From contig RGAX01000033.1 in assembly GCA_009919985.1 (NCBI GenBank), forward strand, positions 1-19,211: a stretch of DNA of 19,211 bases, written 5' to 3'. Positions 15,174 through 19,211 of this stretch are shown piece by piece (the first letter of the stretch is position 1; each line of letters begins with the position of its first letter). A program made the position numbers and the translations under genes. This DNA comes from Opitutaceae bacterium. GTDB lineage: Bacteria; Verrucomicrobiota; Verrucomicrobiia; Opitutales; Opitutaceae. The notes beneath the pieces are model-generated. The model was not told the DNA's origin and did not search any database. It was given only the letters and a program-made list of their open reading frames with translations.

Positions 15174-15179
15174 CTCCTT
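15174..15179 (-). promoter_or_regulatory. Shine-Dalgarno sequence for the PRMT-like gene
   Basis: On the minus strand AAGGAG lies eight bases before the GTG at 15165. It decides the start in favour of GTG over the ATG at 15132. It is the only textbook site in the window; most other genes here have no recognisable ribosome-binding sequence. Confidence 0.6.
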
Positions 15180-15202
15180 CCCCTAGCGCAACCTAAGCTT
15201 AT

Positions 15203-15210
15203 TTTATAAT
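15203..15210. promoter_or_regulatory. Overlapping divergent -10 elements
   Basis: The AT-rich gap between the PRMT-like gene and xseB contains a perfect TATAAT on the plus strand (15205-15210) and TATAAA on the minus strand (15203-15208). Their spacing to the genes is sensible: about 48 bases to xseB, and about 24 bases from the minus element to the AAGGAG site. No good -35 box is found at 16-18 bases for either direction, so this rests on the -10 matches and local base composition. Confidence 0.4.
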
Positions 15211-15257
15211 CACTAAAGATTGTTTGAAACCGGCGCCCGCCCACCCATCTTCCCCTC

Positions 15258-15500
15258 GTGGAAACTAAGGAAAGCAAACTCTCATTCGAGACCGCCCTCA
15301 ATCAGCTGGAGTCTATCGTCGAGACGATGGAGTCCGGCGACGTGCCCTTGGCCGACCTGCTCGCTAAGTTTGAGCAGGGCTCCAAACTCCTGAAAGTCTG
15401 CGAATCTCGCCTCAAAGACGCCGAGCTTAAGATAGAGCTGCTCAAGAAACAAAAAGACGGCGCTTCCTTCTCCGCCTTCGAGCCCGAGCGCGGCGCCTGA
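15258..15500 (+). CDS. xseB: Exodeoxyribonuclease VII small subunit
   Basis: An 80-residue helical protein that assembles in several copies on XseA to form exonuclease VII, a single-strand-specific nuclease. The family signature is plain: LSFETALNQLESIVETMESGDVPLADLLAKFEQG, then KLLKVCESRLKDAELKIELL. The start is GTG at 15258, giving METKESKLSFE, the usual length before the first helix, with no Shine-Dalgarno sequence. dxs begins 56 bases after its stop. In E. coli xseB precedes ispA and dxs. Here the xseB-dxs neighbourhood is kept but ispA is absent between them, and xseA is not in the window. Confidence 0.96.
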   Translation: METKESKLSFETALNQLESIVETMESGDVPLADLLAKFEQGSKLLKVCESRLKDAELKIELLKKQKDGASFSAFEPERGA

Positions 15501-15556
15501 GTACCGACGTCATCACTTATTTTTAACCACATCCGCCTTTCCTGCCTCTGCATCTG

Positions 15557-17482
15557 ATGAACGTTTCTCCCGCTCGCATTCTCGAGACCATCCACGGCCC
15601 CGCCGACGTCAAAGCCCTCGCGCCCGGCCAACTGCCCCAACTCGCGCAGGAAATCCGCGAAGAAATCATCGCCGTCACCGCCAAGAACGGCGGCCACGTC
15701 GGGCCTAACCTCGGCGTCGTCGAACTCACGCTCGCCCTGCACCGCGTCTTCGATACGCCCAACGACCAATTCGTCTTCGACGTCGCCCACCAAGGCTACG
15801 TCCACAAGCTCCTCACCGGTCGCCAAGGCACATTCTTCCGCGGTCTCCGCCAATCCGGCGGCGCCAGCGGCTTTCTCTACCGCGCCGAGAGCCCGCACGA
15901 TAGCTTTGGTGCCGGCCACGCCGGCACCGCCTTAAGTGCCGCCCTCGGTATGGCCACCGCCCGCGATCTTCGCGGCAGCTCCGAGCACGTGGTCGCCGTC
16001 TGCGGCGATGGCGCGTTCACCTGCGGCGTCACCCTCGAAGCCCTCAACAACATCGTTGGCTCCACCAAGCGCCTCATCGTCATCCTCAACGACAACGAGT
16101 GGTCCATCGCCAAAAATGTCGGCGCCATCTCCACCTACCTCAACCGCCTAAGCACCAGCAAAACTTACAACAAGCTTCACCACGACATTGAGGGCTTCTT
16201 CAAGAGCTTCCCCGCCGGCGAGAGCCTGAACCGCGTTTACCACAAATGGAAACGCGAGACGAAGGACTTCTTCGTCGAATCCTCCCTCTTTGAGAAATTC
16301 GGCCTTCGCTACCTCGGTCCCGTTGACGGACATGACCTCGACGCGCTCCAGAAAAACCTCGAGTTCGCCCGCCACGCCGATGTCCCCGTGCTCATCCACG
16401 TGCTCACCAAAAAAGGTAAAGGCCTCGAAGCCGCTCTCGCCCAACCCGAAAAATTTCACGGCCTCGGCTCCTTTGATCCCACCACCGGCGAGAGCAAGGC
16501 TACTGCCCCCGGTACCCCGCCCAACCTCCAAGACGTGTTCGGCCACGCCCTCGTGCGCTTCGCCAAGGCCAACCCCAAGATCCTCGGCATCACTGGCGCC
16601 ATGCCCAGCGGCACCGGCCTGATCCACCTCGCCAACGAGGTCCCCAAGCAATTCTTCGATGTCGGTATCGCCGAAGAACACGCCGTGCTCTTCGCCGCCG
16701 GCCTTGCGACCAAGGGCTTCCGCCCCGTCTGCGCGATTTACTCCACCTTCCTCCAGCGCGCCTACGACCAGGTCATCCACGACGTCGCCCTGCAAAACCT
16801 ACCCGTCACCTTCTGCATGGACCGCGCCGGCCTCTCCCCCGCCGATGGCCCCACGCACCACGGACTCTTCGATATCTCTTACCTACGCTGCGTGCCCGGC
16901 GCCACCGTCATGCAGCCCAAAGACGAGGACGAACTCGTCGACATGCTCCACACCAGTCTCCAACTACCCGGACCTGGCTTCATCCGTTACCCGCGCGGGG
17001 CCGGGACGGGCGCAAAGATCAAAGCCCAACCAGTCGCCCTCCCCATCGGCCAAGCCGAGGTCTTGCGCGACGGTACCCAAATCATGATCTGGGCCCTCGG
17101 CCCCATGATCGCCGAAGCCCTCGCTCTCGCCGAACGCCTCGCCCGCGAAGAACAACTCTCTGTCGGCGTCGTCAACGCCCGCTTCATCAAGCCGCTCGAC
17201 CGTAAACTGCTGCTCAGCCAAGCCACGCTCGTCCCGCTCATCGTTACGATGGAAGACCATGTGCTCGCCGGCGGCTTCGGCAGCGCGGTGCTCGAAGCGT
17301 TACAAGACGCCGAATGCCCCACCCCGGTCGAACGCATCGGCTGGCCCGATAAATTTGTCGAACACGGCTCGAGCAACGCGATCCTGCGCAGCTCCTACGG
17401 ACTCGCGCCCGACGACATCCACTGTCGCGTCCTCGCCCGTTGGCGTAATCTTAGCGCCGAACCCGCCCACGCAGACGCCTAA
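15557..17482 (+). CDS. dxs: 1-Deoxy-D-xylulose-5-phosphate synthase (divergent)
   Basis: A 641-residue thiamine-diphosphate enzyme joining pyruvate and glyceraldehyde 3-phosphate, the first step of the MEP isoprenoid pathway. The length is normal. Visible elements are GGHVGPNLGVVELT (His47), HDSFGAGHAGTALSAALGMA (His121), the ThDP/Mg motif from GDGAFTCG to LNDNEWSI (150-183), PVDGHD (256-260), FHGLG (His301), the catalytic Glu373 in GIAEEHAV, YSTFLQRAYDQVIHD, DRAGLSPADGPTHHG and RYPRGAG. A C-terminal transketolase domain follows. Several near-invariant spots differ from E. coli (GHSSTS is GHAGTA, GHQAYPHK is AHQGYVHK, GDGAITAGM is GDGAFTCGV). The catalytic residues I can place are kept, so an active DXS is likely, though a diverged paralogue is possible. 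It follows xseB by 56 bases without a clear ribosome-binding site. Confidence 0.93.
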   Translation: MNVSPARILETIHGPADVKALAPGQLPQLAQEIREEIIAVTAKNGGHVGPNLGVVELTLALHRVFDTPNDQFVFDVAHQGYVHKLLTGRQGTFFRGLRQSGGASGFLYRAESPHDSFGAGHAGTALSAALGMATARDLRGSSEHVVAVCGDGAFTCGVTLEALNNIVGSTKRLIVILNDNEWSIAKNVGAISTYLNRLSTSKTYNKLHHDIEGFFKSFPAGESLNRVYHKWKRETKDFFVESSLFEKFGLRYLGPVDGHDLDALQKNLEFARHADVPVLIHVLTKKGKGLEAALAQPEKFHGLGSFDPTTGESKATAPGTPPNLQDVFGHALVRFAKANPKILGITGAMPSGTGLIHLANEVPKQFFDVGIAEEHAVLFAAGLATKGFRPVCAIYSTFLQRAYDQVIHDVALQNLPVTFCMDRAGLSPADGPTHHGLFDISYLRCVPGATVMQPKDEDELVDMLHTSLQLPGPGFIRYPRGAGTGAKIKAQPVALPIGQAEVLRDGTQIMIWALGPMIAEALALAERLAREEQLSVGVVNARFIKPLDRKLLLSQATLVPLIVTMEDHVLAGGFGSAVLEALQDAECPTPVERIGWPDKFVEHGSSNAILRSSYGLAPDDIHCRVLARWRNLSAEPAHADA

Positions 17483-17529
17483 ATCGTAGGCTACATTTAA
17501 GTGTCAGATGCGCCCAGCGCGTTTGCCCC

Positions 17530-18516
17530 ATGTCACTTCCCACCCAGATGCGTATTTTGCAGATCGTCGCACCTGGCCGCGCGGATTGGCGCGAGGCCCC
17601 GGTGCCCAAGCCCGGTCCCGGCGAAGTCCTCGTCCGTATTCGCGCCATCGCCACCTGTCCGCATTGGGACCTCCATATCTTCGGCGGCCAACCGATGTTT
17701 CCCGGCGCGCCGCTTAATTATCCCTATCTGCCCGGTCAACCTGGCCACGAAGCCGTAGGCGAGATCGTCGCCCTTGGGCCTGATGTTACTACGTTACGCG
17801 TTGGCGCGAGCGTTGCCGTCTGGCGCGACAGCGGCCGCCGCCCACAAGGGTGCTACGCGCAATTTAACGTACTGCGCGCCGACGATTTAATCGAAGTGCC
17901 GGCTCACCTGCCCGCCGCCGATCTCGCCTCGCTCGAACTCGCGATGTGCGTCGAGGTTTCCTTTCAACAACTCGCCACACTTGGCAGCGTCGCCGGTCGG
18001 CGCCTTGGTCTCTCAGGCCTCGGCCCCGCCGGTCTGGTCGCCGTGCAACTCGCCCGCGCACACGGCGCAGCAGAAATCATCGGCTTTGATGTCGTCGCCG
18101 AGCGTCGCGCCCTCGCCTTAAGCCTCGGCGCGCACCGCACCCTTGCGCCCGATGCCCTGATCTGGCCGCCAGCGCGAGACGCGTCCGCCCTCGACGACGC
18201 GATCGACCTCACCGGACTACCCGCATCCATCGAATTTTTGATGGATCGCACGCGCCGCTGTGTGACGCTCTTTGGCGTGCTCCGCGAGGACGTGCGCTTT
18301 AGCCCGCGCCACCTCTTCGGCCCCGGCCTCGTACTCATGGGCTACGGCGAACACCATCGCGCCGCCGCCGAGACCGCCTTGCGGTTCATCGTCGCGGGCC
18401 AACTCCGGTTGGCTCCGCTTATCACGCACACGTTGCCCTTCACTCGGTACGCCGAGGGCGTGGAATTGTTACGCACGAAACAAGCCGTCAAAATCCTCTT
18501 CGATCCTTGGCTCTGA
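17530..18516 (+). CDS. Zinc-type medium-chain alcohol dehydrogenase-like oxidoreductase
   Basis: A 328-residue medium-chain dehydrogenase/reductase. The N-terminal GroES-like domain has ATCPHWDLHIFGG (Cys43 as probable catalytic zinc ligand) and PGQPGHEAVGEIVALG (His73, Glu74). LELAMCVEV sits where the EPL glutamate ligand normally lies. The Rossmann domain carries GLSGLGPAGLVAVQLARAHGA, with the GxGPxG dinucleotide loop and an Asp (IGFDVVAERR) at the end of the next strand, suggesting NAD use. The four-cysteine structural-zinc lobe is missing: only VWRDSGRRPQGCYAQF occupies that region, and overall length is short for the family. The substrate cannot be named; sugar alcohols or threonine-type substrates are possible. 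The ATG at 17530 is 47 bases after dxs, with an alternative ATG at 17548. A strong hairpin lies downstream. Confidence 0.85.
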   Translation: MSLPTQMRILQIVAPGRADWREAPVPKPGPGEVLVRIRAIATCPHWDLHIFGGQPMFPGAPLNYPYLPGQPGHEAVGEIVALGPDVTTLRVGASVAVWRDSGRRPQGCYAQFNVLRADDLIEVPAHLPAADLASLELAMCVEVSFQQLATLGSVAGRRLGLSGLGPAGLVAVQLARAHGAAEIIGFDVVAERRALALSLGAHRTLAPDALIWPPARDASALDDAIDLTGLPASIEFLMDRTRRCVTLFGVLREDVRFSPRHLFGPGLVLMGYGEHHRAAAETALRFIVAGQLRLAPLITHTLPFTRYAEGVELLRTKQAVKILFDPWL

Positions 18517-18546
18517 TCGCGTTCTCAGGCCGAAGCCACGGGGCGT

Positions 18547-18578
18547 AAAAAAAGCCGCCCCGTTGCCGGAGCGGCTTT
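18547..18578 (-). terminator. Intrinsic terminator between convergent genes
   Basis: A 12-bp stem with one mismatch (AAAGCCGCCCCG at 18551-18562, complement at 18567-18578) and a TTGC loop lies between the dehydrogenase stop (18516) and the Cys-rich gene stop (18604). On the minus strand it is followed by seven T residues (18553-18547), the classic rho-independent form, so it terminates the Cys-rich/tRNA transcript. On the plus strand the tail is weaker (CTTTCG). Confidence 0.85.
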
Positions 18579-18603
18579 CGTAAAAATAACTTAACCTAAC
18601 TGC

Positions 18604-18831
18604 TTAGTGCTTGGCCGCAGCGGGGGCGTTGGTGCCGCCGCATTTTTCGCAGTTCTTGTGTTCTTTGGCGGCGGCGACGCAGCACTCGTGAGCGCAGGTC
18701 TTGCCTTCTTTTTCAGCTTTCACGCAGCACTTGCCCTTGTGAGGAGCGGCATCTTTGGCAGCGTCGGCCGCGAAGGCGAACGAGGCAGAGATGAGGGCGG
18801 CAACGACGAACAGGATCTTGGAGGACTTCAT
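18604..18831 (-). CDS. Small secreted Cys-rich protein with internal duplication
   Basis: A 75-residue protein with a clear signal peptide (1-21, MKSSKILFVVAALISASFAFA) and a 54-residue mature part with seven Cys (35, 36, 46, 50, 51, 61, 64) and four His (31, 48, 58, 75). Two copies of the pattern CCVxAxKExKxC, at 35-46 and 50-61, repeat with a 15-residue period, followed by CEKCGG and an Ala/Pro-rich tail. I do not recognise a characterised family. The residues suggest metal binding or disulphide bonding in the periplasm, as an inference. The gene starts 30 bases after the tRNA-Gly 3' end on the same strand and ends before a strong terminator, so it may be co-transcribed with the tRNA. It has no Shine-Dalgarno sequence, only an A-rich leader. 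Confidence 0.85.
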   Translation of the reverse strand: MKSSKILFVVAALISASFAFAADAAKDAAPHKGKCCVKAEKEGKTCAHECCVAAAKEHKNCEKCGGTNAPAAAKH

Positions 18832-18861
18832 GGTATTTTATTTTTGGTTGTGGGGACTAAT

Positions 18862-18935
18862 TGGTGCGGGCGGAGGGAATCGAACCCTCCTCTCATGCTT
18901 GGGAAGCACACATATTACCGATATACTACGCCCGC
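18862..18935 (-). tRNA. tRNA-Gly (anticodon CCC)
   Basis: The minus strand folds as a complete cloverleaf of 74 nt. The acceptor stem is GCGGGCG paired with CGCCCGC, the D-arm is GTAT/ATAT, the anticodon stem TGTGC/GCATG has loop TTCCCAA (anticodon CCC), the variable loop is AGAG, and the T-arm is GAGGG-TTCGATT-CCCTC. The discriminator is A, and CCA is encoded (18862-18864). CCC reads GGG glycine codons. Many bacterial tRNA-Gly genes have U at position 73, so A73 is worth noting. A promoter-like pair lies just upstream. Confidence 0.95.
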
Positions 18936-19167
18936 TCGAGTGAAAACATGGTAAAATATGCCACCTGCGTATGCCACCCAAGTGGCTTTTGTAGATTAGC
19001 GTATTCAAACATGCACACTATGGCCAAAAGCTAACTGGCCTTGAAAAAACCTCAATGGCAAAAATCTGACCATAATGTAAAAATCGGGCTTTCCTCAAGT
19101 CGAGCGGTTGAGCGTTGCGTTTAGCCGAGCCTTGCGAGCTCAGCGACCCTCTGGGGTAAGAGAATCT
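18936..19167. other. Gene-free, AT-richer intergenic tail
   Basis: About 230 bases without a supportable gene. Base composition is visibly more AT-rich than the coding parts, especially 18940-19090. Besides the tRNA promoter candidate it has a small hairpin GCCAC-CCAA-GTGGC with a TTTT tail (18973-18990) and the direct repeat TATGCCACC (18957-18965, 18970-18978). Nothing else is recognisable. Confidence 0.5.
18953..18981 (-). promoter_or_regulatory. Candidate promoter for tRNA-Gly
   Basis: On the minus strand TTGGGT (18981-18976) and TATTTT (18958-18953) are separated by exactly 17 bases. The predicted start lies about ten bases before the tRNA 5' end at 18935. The -35 box matches consensus only in TTG, so this is moderate evidence. 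The region also carries a 13-base-period direct repeat of TATGCCACC on the plus strand. Confidence 0.45.
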
Positions 19168-19211
19168 TTGACCTCCTCCCGGCCCTGAAGGGCCGGGATT
19201 CCCTTAAGCAG
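19168..19211 (-). mobile_element. Probable right end of an IS200/IS605-type (TnpB) element, truncated by the contig edge
   Basis: On the minus strand the last bases read GAATCCC, a perfect hairpin (nine pairs, 19177-19185 with 19190-19198, loop TTCA), then GGAGGAGGTCAA ending at 19168. The order GAATCCC-hairpin-GGGAGGA-GTCAA is the layout I recall at the right end of many IS605-family/TnpB-only elements. If correct, tnpB would lie beyond 19211 on the minus strand and the element ends near 19168. A repeated element would also explain the contig break. No transposase sequence is inside the window. Confidence 0.55.

Noticed and set aside
15302..15919. Antisense open frame of 205 codons across xseB and dxs
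   Set aside because: It crosses two well-identified genes and an intergenic gap, and its composition looks like a shadow of codon bias.
16148..16795. Long open frame of 215 codons antisense to dxs
   Set aside because: High-GC coding DNA often leaves the opposite strand open. The product is low-complexity Gly/Val/Glu-rich with no recognisable fold, while dxs on the other strand is unmistakable.
18607..18954. Plus-strand frame of 115 codons across the Cys-rich gene and tRNA
   Set aside because: It runs antisense through a clear signal-peptide protein and a complete tRNA, and has no family resemblance.
18940..19167. CRISPR array or attachment site next to the tRNA
   Set aside because: Only two copies of a 9-base repeat, no regular spacers, and no copy of the tRNA 3' end is repeated nearby.

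Overview
The window looks like a chromosomal contig from a GC-rich, Gram-negative bacterium of the Verrucomicrobiota, most likely Opitutaceae-like. This lineage call is an inference. It rests on outer-membrane assembly genes (a BamD-like TPR protein and an LptE-like lipoprotein), a ThuA-fold secreted protein, a clostridial/eukaryote-size glutamate dehydrogenase, a divergent DXS, start codons that mostly lack a Shine-Dalgarno sequence, and overall protein flavour. Most of the window is ordinary housekeeping sequence. The unusual items are local. The first 18 bases are not genomic: they match the Tn5/Nextera mosaic end, so the left edge is a library artefact.

Layout. 30-2396 (+): BamD-like, LptE-like and ribulose-phosphate 3-epimerase. 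2413-5114 (-): an ABC ATPase followed by its probable periplasmic binding protein, with no permease gene beside them. 5240-5809 (+): hypoxanthine phosphoribosyltransferase. 5834-10015 (-): a membrane/coiled-coil protein of unknown function, a HAD phosphatase and UvrB, tightly spaced and probably one operon. 10161-11435 (+): glutamate dehydrogenase, ending at a hairpin shared with the opposing genes. 11483-12076 (-): an FKBP-type prolyl isomerase followed by a YbcJ-like S4 protein. 12181-14031 (+): a ThuA-like secreted protein and TrmO, the latter broken by an apparent one-base frameshift. 14050-15165 (-): a methyltransferase with the full layout of a eukaryotic-type protein arginine methyltransferase. 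15258-18516 (+): xseB, dxs and a zinc-type medium-chain dehydrogenase. 18604-18935 (-): tRNA-Gly(CCC) followed 30 nt later by a tiny secreted Cys-rich protein with an internal duplication. The last 270 bases are AT-richer, hold no gene, and end in a hairpin that resembles the right end of an IS200/IS605-type (TnpB) element. A repeat there would explain why the contig stops.

How the genes relate. xseB-dxs echoes the enterobacterial xseB-ispA-dxs cluster without ispA. BamD and LptE serve outer-membrane biogenesis. The ABC pair needs a permease from elsewhere. I see no CRISPR array, prophage or defence island. The strongest candidates for something under-described are the bacterial PRMT-like protein, the duplicated Cys-rich secreted peptide linked to the tRNA, the two-TM coiled-coil protein upstream of uvrB, and the IS605-like end with its predicted guide-RNA flank.
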